64,000 nt of DNA from assembly GCA_002746535.1 (NCBI GenBank), contig NVWA01000023.1, positions 30,080-94,079 of the forward strand, in the 5' to 3' direction. Under the pieces are notes generated by a model. The model had not been told where the DNA came from. It saw only the letters and a program-made list of their open reading frames with translations, and searched no databases. This DNA is from Planctomycetota bacterium. GTDB lineage: Bacteria > Planctomycetota > GCA-2746535. Of this stretch, positions 55,411-63,639 are shown one piece after another; positions within the stretch are counted from its first letter, which is position 1; each line of letters opens with the position of its first letter. The position numbers were made by a program, and so were the translations under genes.

Positions 55411-56670
55411 ATGTTTGTTAAATATTGTGTTCTGGTTTTAAGTCTGCTGTTTTTTTATGGGTGCTTAAGTGCCGAAGGGAAAAAAGAGCTTGTCGTAAAG
55501 GGTCCCCTCGAAACTTTAGCTAAGAAGCCAGGGGCGCATATAAAAAAGATTGAAGCTATGGGAGACCATTCATGGTTAAACCTAGGTAAGCCGGTGGCTG
55601 ATCCGAAGTGGGGTGTGGCTCGCGGGCGAGCTTGGGCACCTAAAATGACTTTTGCTGAAAATGTTAATGTCGCTTTTTTTGTTGGAACCGGGAGACATGG
55701 TTATATGAAACCGAATGGACATTTTATGGATGATCTTTGGGCTTATGATGTGAACGGAAATAAATGGATTTGCTTATATCCAGGGACGAGTAAAAAAACT
55801 AAATTAAAATTGGATGAGCATGGATTTGAGGTTACTCTTGATGGTATCGCTAATCCCGTATCGTTTTGTTCCCATGCATACAATAACTTGACCTATTTGC
55901 CAGATACTGGGCGGTTCATGTTGACGTATCGTTGTTCACCTTGGTGGACCAAGGCCTTGCCACAAAGAGGTGAATGGCTTGGAATTCCAAAAGATAAATT
56001 GAAAGCGTATGCAGTTGGGAAATTGAATAATAACGCTAGACATCCTATATACTATAATGTGACAAAGGGGACATGGGAGAGAAGTTATGTTGAGAATAAA
56101 AAAGTAATGAGAAAAGGTGGTATGAGCTCTTCTTTTATGGGGGTCCTTGAATATATTCCTTCGAAAAAGAAAATCTTTTATTTGTATGGTGGAAAAGTTG
56201 TTTATTTTGATCCTGCTAAAAATGAATGGAGTAACGTTAGCCCAAGTTCGAAGCATAAAATTACATATGATATGAATGGTTGTTTAGATACTAAGCGTAA
56301 TCGCATGTTGATTTTTAAAGGTAATGGTTTCTGGGCTTATAACCTTGAAAAGGATTCCTGGGAAACACCAAAGTCTGAGAATCAACCTAAATACTTGCCT
56401 ACTTGTGTCAAGGGTTCGACTTTTTATGATAAAACGAATGATGCTGTAATTGTATTTTACAAGATTAAAAATATTTATAAACTACATATTTACATCTGCG
56501 AAAGTGGAAAATGGGAAGAGAAAGAAATTAAGTTTCCTGACAATTTTCGATCGGCTTATAAATTAATTCATGGTTTCTATCATCCAGGACTCAATGCTTG
56601 TTTTTACTACATGGCAGGTGACAGTGATAACAAACAGGCCCGTATGTTAGTGTATCGATATAAAAAATAA
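55411..56670 (+). CDS. Secreted Kelch-like beta-propeller protein 5
   Basis: Close paralogue of the preceding protein. It shares GPLETLAKKPGAHIKKIEAM, WLNLGKPVADPKWGVARGRA, FVGTGRHGYM, DDLWAYDVNGNKWICLYPGT, LDEHGFEVTLDGIANPVSF and CSPWWTKALPQRGEWL. The signal peptide includes a Cys at FYGC that could be a weak lipobox. The last residues VYRYKK match the C-terminal end of the family. It is followed after 22 bases by a VOC-family gene on the same transcript. Confidence 0.82.
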   Translation: MFVKYCVLVLSLLFFYGCLSAEGKKELVVKGPLETLAKKPGAHIKKIEAMGDHSWLNLGKPVADPKWGVARGRAWAPKMTFAENVNVAFFVGTGRHGYMKPNGHFMDDLWAYDVNGNKWICLYPGTSKKTKLKLDEHGFEVTLDGIANPVSFCSHAYNNLTYLPDTGRFMLTYRCSPWWTKALPQRGEWLGIPKDKLKAYAVGKLNNNARHPIYYNVTKGTWERSYVENKKVMRKGGMSSSFMGVLEYIPSKKKIFYLYGGKVVYFDPAKNEWSNVSPSSKHKITYDMNGCLDTKRNRMLIFKGNGFWAYNLEKDSWETPKSENQPKYLPTCVKGSTFYDKTNDAVIVFYKIKNIYKLHIYICESGKWEEKEIKFPDNFRSAYKLIHGFYHPGLNACFYYMAGDSDNKQARMLVYRYKK

Positions 56671-56692
56671 TTTTTGTTAATAGGGTAAATCT

Positions 56693-57127
56693 ATGAAATC
56701 AAATCCTTTTCACCTTGCTATACCGGTAAGAGATATTGCAGAAGCGCGTGAATTTTATGGAAATAAATTAGGGCTTGAAGAAGGCCGTAGTGATGAGTTT
56801 TGGGTTGATTATAATTTTTATGGTCATCAGCTTGTTGTTCACCTCAATGATAATATGGAAAAGGATGGTAAGAGTCAGCAGTGCACAAATCCGGTAGATT
56901 CGCATTATGTGCCAGTTCCTCATTTTGGTGTTGTACTAAGCATGGATGATTGGAAATCCCTTGCTGCAAAATTAGAAGCGATGGAAATGGAATTTGTCGT
57001 TAAGCCTTATATCCGTTTTGAAGGTGAGATTGGTGAGCAAGCTACTCTTTTCTTTCTTGATCCAAGTGGTAATGCTCTAGAATTTAAATCATTTAAGAAT
57101 ATAGACAAAGAGCTTTTTAAAAAATAA
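56693..57127 (+). CDS. VOC-family (glyoxalase/dioxygenase-like) protein
   Basis: Small metal-dependent enzyme or binding protein of the vicinal-oxygen-chelate superfamily. The two babab repeats are visible: [23 protein letters not shown] (about residues 6-28) and [21 protein letters not shown], with [12 protein letters not shown] at the end. Likely metal ligands are the His near residue 7, the His of PHFG and the Glu of ALEFK. It ends the transcript of regulator 2 and two Kelch-like genes. Substrate unknown. Confidence 0.88.
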   Translation: MKSNPFHLAIPVRDIAEAREFYGNKLGLEEGRSDEFWVDYNFYGHQLVVHLNDNMEKDGKSQQCTNPVDSHYVPVPHFGVVLSMDDWKSLAAKLEAMEMEFVVKPYIRFEGEIGEQATLFFLDPSGNALEFKSFKNIDKELFKK

Positions 57128-57128
57128 T

Positions 57129-57257
57129 TCTGGGACTGTTAGCAGCCTTGCTAATCACAAATCAGAGTAGTGTTGCAAGTATAATCAATGCATATGGTAG
57201 CTGTAAGATATTAAATCTTCGATTTAATTTGTCAGCAAGGCTGCTGACAGTCCCAGA
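57129..57257. repeat. REP/BIME-like inverted pair of hairpins 2
   Basis: Left arm 57129-57155 (TCTGGGACTGTTAGCAGCCT and onward) and right arm 57231-57257 are imperfect reverse complements. Each arm is itself a hairpin around GCAGCCTTGC. The main difference between arms, TTAGCA/TGCTAA versus TCAGCA/TGCTGA, is a compensated pair that keeps the stem. It shares the head CTGGGA and the GCAGC(C)TTGC loop with the pair at 45264-45432, so both belong to one family. It lies directly after the VOC gene. Confidence 0.7.
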
Positions 57258-57333
57258 TTTTAGTATTATTTTTACAAATATGACTGATATCACTACAGTC
57301 TAAGCTGGCATGAATCTGACGTTATTGTCTTAA

Positions 57334-57353
57334 AGCACTATAACAATAGTGCT
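57334..57353. promoter_or_regulatory. Perfect palindrome upstream of regulator 3
   Basis: AGCACTAT-AACA-ATAGTGCT is a perfect 8-bp inverted repeat 104 bases before the preferred start of regulator 3. Its symmetry and place fit an operator of a dimeric regulator. If translation started at GTG 57349 it would overlap the gene start, which argues for the later ATG. Confidence 0.45.
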
Positions 57354-57456
57354 ATCTGATTTTATTTACAAAAATAACCACAAAAAATGTACTTGTACTT
57401 CTTGTCTTCTTAAATCTTTAAATTATGATACCAATAAAGTAATACCAGATAAGACT

Positions 57457-58497
57457 ATGATCCTAAAACAAAACCTAACCCAAAAAGTACAAGCCTTCAT
57501 TAAAGAAAAGATAGGAAGCGGTCTTTATAAGCCAGGTGCTTTGATTCCATCCGAGAGAGAAATGTCTGAATTACTAGAAGTCTCTCGAGTAACTGTTAGG
57601 CGTGCCATGAAACAATTGATTGAAGAAAACCTTTTGCAGGCAGAATCAAAAAAAGGTTATATGGTTCCGTTTTTAATTTCTTCAGTTACTAAAAAATCTA
57701 GAGTGGGTCCTATTTTATTTATCCATGGCTTTTCTGAAGAGGAAATGTCAGATGATCGAGAGCATTTAGATTTATGGGCTGGTGCAAGAATGGAATGTGC
57801 CAAACAAGGGCAAATGATTCTTATTTGTTCTTTGCCGGATTTGGATAGAAAAATTTCTAAGATAGATGATTTGTTAAAAACAGCCGGAGGGGTTATTTGT
57901 GATATTACGGATGATGCCTTTATTAAAAAAATACAAAAAAGAGGTTTACCGGTTTTACAAATTCATAGTGCCGGTAAAAGTGATGAGATTGATCGTGTGA
58001 TACAAGATGATTATATGGGCATAGAAAAATCATATTCATACTTATATGATAAGGGCTATCGAAAAATCGCTTATTTTGATTGTTCGAAAAGTTTAAGAGA
58101 ACAGAAGCGTGAAGGTAATAGTGAAAAAAGATTAGCTTCCTATTTATTGAATTGCCAAAAGGATTCTCAAGCTCCGTTAATTATTGATATCGATTTTTTT
58201 AATATTCCCACCATGACTAAAGCCTTATTGCCAGAAAAAATGGATGCCGTTATTGTGCCACATATGGAACTATGGGAATCATTTCATCCCTATTTCAAAA
58301 AAAATAAAAAATTAGGTATTGTATTATGGGGTTTTGAAGAAGGGCTTAATGAAGGTGTTTCAGCTAATATCTTATGGAGCAAAAAAGAAATGGGCGCAAC
58401 AGCAGTTCGACGTTTATTTGCTCGTATGAAGCAACCACAATTATTACCTGGAAAAATTATTATTTCTACAAAATTAGTTGAAGTAAATCTACGTTAA
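57457..58497 (+). CDS. GntR/LacI-type transcriptional regulator 3
   Basis: GntR winged helix (about residues 6-66: NLTQKVQAFIKEKIGSG, EVSRVTVRRAMKQLIEENLL) with a LacI-type sensor domain (GPILFIHGFSEEEMSDD, DRVIQDDYMGIEKSY, YRKIAYFDCSKS, MDAVIVPHMELW). I prefer ATG 57457 because regulator 2 aligns from there; an upstream GTG at 57349 adds 36 residues without match. It opens a row of co-directional genes: two Kelch-type, one NHL-type and again Kelch-type genes up to the window end. Confidence 0.9.
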   Translation: MILKQNLTQKVQAFIKEKIGSGLYKPGALIPSEREMSELLEVSRVTVRRAMKQLIEENLLQAESKKGYMVPFLISSVTKKSRVGPILFIHGFSEEEMSDDREHLDLWAGARMECAKQGQMILICSLPDLDRKISKIDDLLKTAGGVICDITDDAFIKKIQKRGLPVLQIHSAGKSDEIDRVIQDDYMGIEKSYSYLYDKGYRKIAYFDCSKSLREQKREGNSEKRLASYLLNCQKDSQAPLIIDIDFFNIPTMTKALLPEKMDAVIVPHMELWESFHPYFKKNKKLGIVLWGFEEGLNEGVSANILWSKKEMGATAVRRLFARMKQPQLLPGKIIISTKLVEVNLR

Positions 58498-58520
58498 TCT
58501 TTTTAAAAGAAAGTTTTAAG

Positions 58521-59732
58521 ATGAAACTAAACCGATTATTATTATTTCCATGTATTGCTATTTTATTAAACTCTTCATTGTTTGCTGAAGATGAAAAAGA
58601 AAAAAAGTTTCCTGCCAATCAATGGGTTGCTTTGGCAAAGACAAAAGTTGTTATTCCTGAGATATGGAATAAAGGGCGACATAAAGGGATTAATAGTTTT
58701 GGTAGTGAAGTTTACTGCGAAAAGCTTGGCTTAGTTCTATCATTGGATGGCTATACAACAGCCCCTGCCGGGAAATCTACTCCCAATAATTACTCTGAAA
58801 GTATGTATGGATTTAATCCTATCACAACAGAGCTAACTTTAATCAAGCGAAATAATTGGCAAGGTGGTGCGCGAAGTACAGACCCTAAAAAATGTTCTTA
58901 TCCTTTAGACGAAAATAAAACGGAGCCTACTCCTTGTCCTCGACATACCTACAATGGTATTTGTTATAGTAATGATAGCGGTAAATTTTATTTAATTAAT
59001 GGAGCCAATGCTGGCGTTCCAAATGCTCATCCAAAATTTAAAATTAATGGAGGCACTGGCGTATATACTTTTTGGGAATATGACGTTGAAACAAAAAAAT
59101 GGAAAGAATTAGATTACCCGGGAGTAAAACGTAAAGAACCTTATGATACATTGTTGCGTCCAATGCTTGGTGATAATTCTCTATATTTAATACAAGTATG
59201 GTCATTGTGGAAATACGATCTCAAAACTAACAAATGGACAGGCTTGAAGAAACATACAGGAAGACCTCTCAACAGTGGAAGTAAGGGGTGTCATTCCACT
59301 GTTGATCCCATTAGAAAACGAATCTTAATATTTAATAGTGCGGCAAGATTGCGAAAGGGGAAGACTGAAACGGAAGCTCATAAAATGGTCAACCTGCGAT
59401 ATTACGATGTTGCTACTGATGCATTTGTACAAATACCTTTAAAAGGTGCCGTAGAAGGAAAAATTAAAGCGGGCATTGCCTACGTTGATCACATGGATTG
59501 TTATGCCGTACGAACGGAGAAAGGTCTTTTCCTTTATTTTCCTAAAGAGAAAAAATGGAAAAAACCTGAGATCAAACAGTTTATACCAAAAGCCAGAAAG
59601 CCATTTTCTTGGACCTATTTGAATTATGATAGTAAAAGAAAACTATTGATTCTTAATAGGTATGCCGTTTTAAATCTTGATCCTAAAACTTTGAAATTAA
59701 CAGATTTAAAAGTTGAACCCGTCACTAAATAA
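58521..59732 (+). CDS. Secreted Kelch-like beta-propeller protein 6
   Basis: Exported protein, signal peptide at residues 1 to about 22 (LNSSLFAED). It begins a second subfamily: NQWVALAKTKVVIPEIW, NNYSESMYGFNPITTEL and CPRHTYNGICYSND take the place of the block seen in Kelch-like proteins 2-5. Propeller repeats include FWEYDVETKKWKELDYPG and LWKYDLKTNKWTGL. It is 23 bases downstream of regulator 3 and 31 bases upstream of the NHL-type gene. Function unknown. Confidence 0.82.
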   Translation: MKLNRLLLFPCIAILLNSSLFAEDEKEKKFPANQWVALAKTKVVIPEIWNKGRHKGINSFGSEVYCEKLGLVLSLDGYTTAPAGKSTPNNYSESMYGFNPITTELTLIKRNNWQGGARSTDPKKCSYPLDENKTEPTPCPRHTYNGICYSNDSGKFYLINGANAGVPNAHPKFKINGGTGVYTFWEYDVETKKWKELDYPGVKRKEPYDTLLRPMLGDNSLYLIQVWSLWKYDLKTNKWTGLKKHTGRPLNSGSKGCHSTVDPIRKRILIFNSAARLRKGKTETEAHKMVNLRYYDVATDAFVQIPLKGAVEGKIKAGIAYVDHMDCYAVRTEKGLFLYFPKEKKWKKPEIKQFIPKARKPFSWTYLNYDSKRKLLILNRYAVLNLDPKTLKLTDLKVEPVTK

Positions 59733-59763
59733 TTCAGAAATTAAAAATATTGTGGAGATAAAA

Positions 59764-62406
59764 ATGAAGAATGAATTTATTTTAATGGGATTATTCTATT
59801 TTCTAATGCTGTGTTCAGTCAATATTTTTTCAGGTGACGATAAAAAGGATTCGGTTGCTTTTACTACGATGCCGCAAGTAAAGAAAGTGAATGAAAAATA
59901 TGAAATTTCTTTTGAGGTATCTGCTGCGACCGATGTTGAAGTTTCTGTTTTAAATTCAAAAGAAAAAGTCATTAAGCATTTAGCTGCAGGCGTATTAGGT
60001 GGAAAGAAAAATCCACCTAGTCCATTAATAGTTGGTTTCAAGCAAAGACTCATTTGGGATGGGATGACTGATTTTGGCAAAAAGGCTGAAGGTGGTCCTT
60101 TTCAAGTGAGGGTAAGACTTGGAATGCATGTGAAGTTAGATGGATTTCTTGATGAAAAAAAAGAATGGATTGGTGACCTGCATGGTTTGGCGACCGATAA
60201 GACGGGGAAATTATATGTTTATAGCTCTATAGTTCATGAACATCGTGGTCATAGTCGCTTGATGCAGGAGTTTGATCGTGATGGGAAATATATCAAAACT
60301 ATTATGCCCATGCCGGCAAATTTAAAAAAAGAAGAATGGAAGGGTTTTAATACTTATGTTGGTTGGAAGAAAAAAGTATATGTGTTTGATGTGCCTGGTG
60401 GTTATTACTACCCTCGAAATTACTATGGTACTTGGCCTGAGTTTTATAGTGGGAGTATCGGTAAATTATTACCAAGGGTCGATGTTAATGGAATTCTTAC
60501 CATTTCTGATGGGAATGTTAACCTAGCTAGGATTAATGGAAAGGGTGCTTGTGTTGGATCATATTTCTTTCAAAAATTTATAGCCAATGCCCGTTGGAAC
60601 TGGAGGCAAACTCGTGGTACAAGATGTATTATTTCATCCCCTGATGGTAAAAATATGTTTCTTTCTGGTTTTAGTGGCTTTGATAAAAAGAAGAAAACGT
60701 TTTATGATAACTTTCCCATGGGACGTATCTATAAAAAATCATCAGAAACAGGGACGCTATTTAAACAATGGATTGATTTGCCCAAAGGGGATAAACCAGC
60801 TGAAGCTGGTGCTGCGGATTTTGATGCAGTAGGTAATTTAATTATATTTAATTGTGGTACAGGAAAATGTCATGTGATTGATTCCTCAGGCAAGACGATT
60901 GCTACTTTTGATGTGATGACGAGTGTAGCCGGCAAAGCAGCTAAACCTTATCAAATTCTTTGTAATCGCAAAACGGGTGACATCTATATAGATTATCTTC
61001 AACAGCGTCATGGTGGTGCTGGGCGTAGCCATTATTATGCTGACCGAAAGATCATTAAATATTCTTCATGGAAAGCAGGTGCTAAACCTGTGTTTGAATA
61101 TACTCCGCCGCCAATATATAGACACAGTGGTTTTAACAATTGTATGGCCCTTGATGATTCGGTAACTCCTGCCATTTTATGGGTTGGTTTTGCAAGCACC
61201 AGTGAGCGTAAATTGAGTTATATTTATAAGTTAATTGATCAGGGGAATCAATTCAAAAAAGAATTTGATTTAATTGACAAGCTTCGCACAGGATTGATTT
61301 TAAAAACACGATTGGCTGTTCATCCTGAAACAGATGATATTGTTTATAACGATGGTTATTCTGGCATTGGGGTTATCAATGGACTTAGTGGTAAAGCGGG
61401 GAAGCTACCATTCGGTAATGGCGTTGATATGACGGTTGGTCTTGATGGTAACTGGTATATTCAAACGGGAGAAAATTATTCTGGCCCTATACGCCGTTTT
61501 GACAAAAATTTTAAACCTATTCCTGTAGCTAATAAAGAGAAGGCGTCCAACGCTTTAGGTAGTGTTTACGGTCGTAAAGGTGCGGGGTATTGTACCGTTG
61601 GAATTGCAGCTGATAAAAATGGTCGAGTATTTTCTTCCCAGATGTATGAGTGGGCTCGATACGCTGTTGCTATTTTTGGGCCGGATGGTAAGCCAGAAAA
61701 TCCTGGGCGTATGAAAGAAGACGAGAATATGAAGAAATCAAAAAGCTTTAATAGTGCCGTGATTGGACCGATCGGAGCAAGACCAGGAGGATTGCAGCTC
61801 GATTACAAAGGTAATATTTATATGGGTGCCAAATTAACAAAGCCTGATTCAAAAACACCTATAGGTTTTGAAAGTGATAATGGTTACAAGAACCTTACCG
61901 GAAGCATTATTAAGTTTGGTCCTAAAGGTGGTGCCATCTATAGTGGTAGAATAAAGAAAACCTTAAAGATATCAAAAGAGAATGAGAAAATTCAACAACC
62001 AGCTCATCTGCCGCCTAAGAAAACCAAAGCGGTGATTGAAGGTGCCCTGAAAGTTTATTTAGGGATAGGTGGAATGTCTGGAAATTTTGGTGATGGCTGT
62101 ATGTGTCGTCAACCCATGTTTCAAGTGGATGGTTGGGGAAGAATATTTTATCCGAATGTAGCTAGTTGTAATTTCACCATCATTGATAATGTCGGTAATA
62201 TAATAGGTACCTATGGGCATTACGGTAATATTGACTCTAAGGGTCCTGGTGAAGATTCATTGATTAAAACACCTAGCATACCTTTAGGTTGGCCTTTAGC
62301 TGTTGGGGTCAGTAATCAGAATATATATATCGCTGATGCTGTTAATCGAAGAATCGTAAGATTGAATAAAGTATATGCTGCTACAGAAAGCATTGCTTTA
62401 CCATAA
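59764..62406 (+). CDS. Secreted NHL-type beta-propeller protein 2
   Basis: Paralogue of the protein encoded at 42388-45231. From ATG 59764, preferred for its GTGGAGAT site and signal peptide (residues 1 to about 22), a FlgD-Ig-like domain follows (VEVSVLNSKEKVIKHLAAGV, RLIWDGMTDFGKK), then propeller repeats. The C-terminus has the CxC motif (GDGCMCRQPMF) and the box FTIIDNVGNIIGTYGHYGN with IDSKG, then ADAVNRRIVRLN. The presence of an NHL-type protein inside a regulator-led Kelch row suggests common purpose. Function unknown. Confidence 0.8.
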   Translation: MKNEFILMGLFYFLMLCSVNIFSGDDKKDSVAFTTMPQVKKVNEKYEISFEVSAATDVEVSVLNSKEKVIKHLAAGVLGGKKNPPSPLIVGFKQRLIWDGMTDFGKKAEGGPFQVRVRLGMHVKLDGFLDEKKEWIGDLHGLATDKTGKLYVYSSIVHEHRGHSRLMQEFDRDGKYIKTIMPMPANLKKEEWKGFNTYVGWKKKVYVFDVPGGYYYPRNYYGTWPEFYSGSIGKLLPRVDVNGILTISDGNVNLARINGKGACVGSYFFQKFIANARWNWRQTRGTRCIISSPDGKNMFLSGFSGFDKKKKTFYDNFPMGRIYKKSSETGTLFKQWIDLPKGDKPAEAGAADFDAVGNLIIFNCGTGKCHVIDSSGKTIATFDVMTSVAGKAAKPYQILCNRKTGDIYIDYLQQRHGGAGRSHYYADRKIIKYSSWKAGAKPVFEYTPPPIYRHSGFNNCMALDDSVTPAILWVGFASTSERKLSYIYKLIDQGNQFKKEFDLIDKLRTGLILKTRLAVHPETDDIVYNDGYSGIGVINGLSGKAGKLPFGNGVDMTVGLDGNWYIQTGENYSGPIRRFDKNFKPIPVANKEKASNALGSVYGRKGAGYCTVGIAADKNGRVFSSQMYEWARYAVAIFGPDGKPENPGRMKEDENMKKSKSFNSAVIGPIGARPGGLQLDYKGNIYMGAKLTKPDSKTPIGFESDNGYKNLTGSIIKFGPKGGAIYSGRIKKTLKISKENEKIQQPAHLPPKKTKAVIEGALKVYLGIGGMSGNFGDGCMCRQPMFQVDGWGRIFYPNVASCNFTIIDNVGNIIGTYGHYGNIDSKGPGEDSLIKTPSIPLGWPLAVGVSNQNIYIADAVNRRIVRLNKVYAATESIALP

Positions 62407-62440
62407 AATAATAAGCATATTTTATAAAGGATTATTGATA

Positions 62441-63610
62441 ATGATGAAAATATTGAAATTATCTGTATTGCTGTGTTTACTCTCTTCAGTAATATTTACT
62501 CAAGAAAAGAAGAATGTTGAATTAAAAGTTCCTGATATTAAAGCGAATACTTGGGTAGATGCTAAGTTGAATTATATCATTCCTGAAAAATACCATTCAA
62601 AAAATTGGAGTACGACAGATGGATTTTGTGATTCGCTTTATAGAAGTAAAACAGGTTCAATTTTAATACGTACGGGAATCATCTCAAAAAAATTAGGGAT
62701 TTATCCCGGTTATTATTCGAACACTCAAATGGAATGGAATTTAGCAACCAATAAAGTTGAAGTCATTGATGTATTTAATTGGGGTGGTGGATCTGGTGGT
62801 AAGGGTAAATTGTTACCTGGTTTTAAAGAAAATCCGTCTCCTGGGCCTCGGCATACTTATGATGGTATGGCCTATGATTCCGATGAAGATGCTATGTATC
62901 TAATGTTAGGTGCTTACTATAAAACAGGTGGAGTTAAAGCAGAGGAAGAAGCCAAAAAACAATTAGCCCTTGATGCCAAGAGTACTTGGAAGTTTACTTT
63001 TAAAGATAGAAAATGGCATCGAATTGAGGGGAATGTCAATCAACTTTGGAAAGGTCTATCTCCCTTTGAACTTCATCTTGAGTATTGGCCCAGCGCAAAA
63101 AAAATATTGTACTTAGGTGGAAATGGAAAAAGTTATGCTGAATTTGATACTAAAACTCAAAAGTGGACGAAAGTTAAATTGAAAAATAGATTACCTGTAG
63201 GTACATTCGGTGCTAGATCTACTTGGGATTCAAAAAGAGAACATTGGGTTTTTAGATTGGGAAGTAGCGTTGGATATATAGATCCAAAAACGAAAAGTTG
63301 TTCATCCTTGCCGAAATTACCGGATAAATTTTCTGTGGTAAAAGAAGGTAGAAAATCTTGGCATAGATATAAAAGTATTGCGTATATTTCCAAGCATGAC
63401 GTATTTATTGTCACTGGAGAAACAGGTAATGATACTTATGTCTATGATCACAAAACAAAAAAGTGGGAACAAGTTTTAGGTGATGAGCTAAAATTGCCGA
63501 ATGGATATATTGAATACGATGTAAAAACGGACTTGATTGGTTTAGTCTCGAATAAGGTTGCATATAAATTTCGTTATGTTCCCGTTATAAAAAATGTAAG
63601 AAACGAATAA
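62441..63610 (+). CDS. Secreted Kelch-like beta-propeller protein 7
   Basis: Exported protein, signal peptide residues 1 to about 21 (SSVIFTQEK). It belongs with Kelch-like proteins 6 and 8: NTWVDAKLNYIIPEKYH, DGFCDSLYRSKTGSIL, YYSNTQMEWNLATNKVEVID, FNWGGGSGGKG, PGPRHTYDGMAYDSDEDAMY. The start ATG 62441 follows AAAGGA and is preferred over an upstream TTG-like extension to 62375, which would overlap the NHL gene. It is followed after 29 bases by a tandem paralogue. The His in PRHTYDG is conserved in the subfamily. Confidence 0.82.
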   Translation: MMKILKLSVLLCLLSSVIFTQEKKNVELKVPDIKANTWVDAKLNYIIPEKYHSKNWSTTDGFCDSLYRSKTGSILIRTGIISKKLGIYPGYYSNTQMEWNLATNKVEVIDVFNWGGGSGGKGKLLPGFKENPSPGPRHTYDGMAYDSDEDAMYLMLGAYYKTGGVKAEEEAKKQLALDAKSTWKFTFKDRKWHRIEGNVNQLWKGLSPFELHLEYWPSAKKILYLGGNGKSYAEFDTKTQKWTKVKLKNRLPVGTFGARSTWDSKREHWVFRLGSSVGYIDPKTKSCSSLPKLPDKFSVVKEGRKSWHRYKSIAYISKHDVFIVTGETGNDTYVYDHKTKKWEQVLGDELKLPNGYIEYDVKTDLIGLVSNKVAYKFRYVPVIKNVRNE

Positions 63611-63639
63611 AAATAAACAATTAACTCGGAGAATGAACT

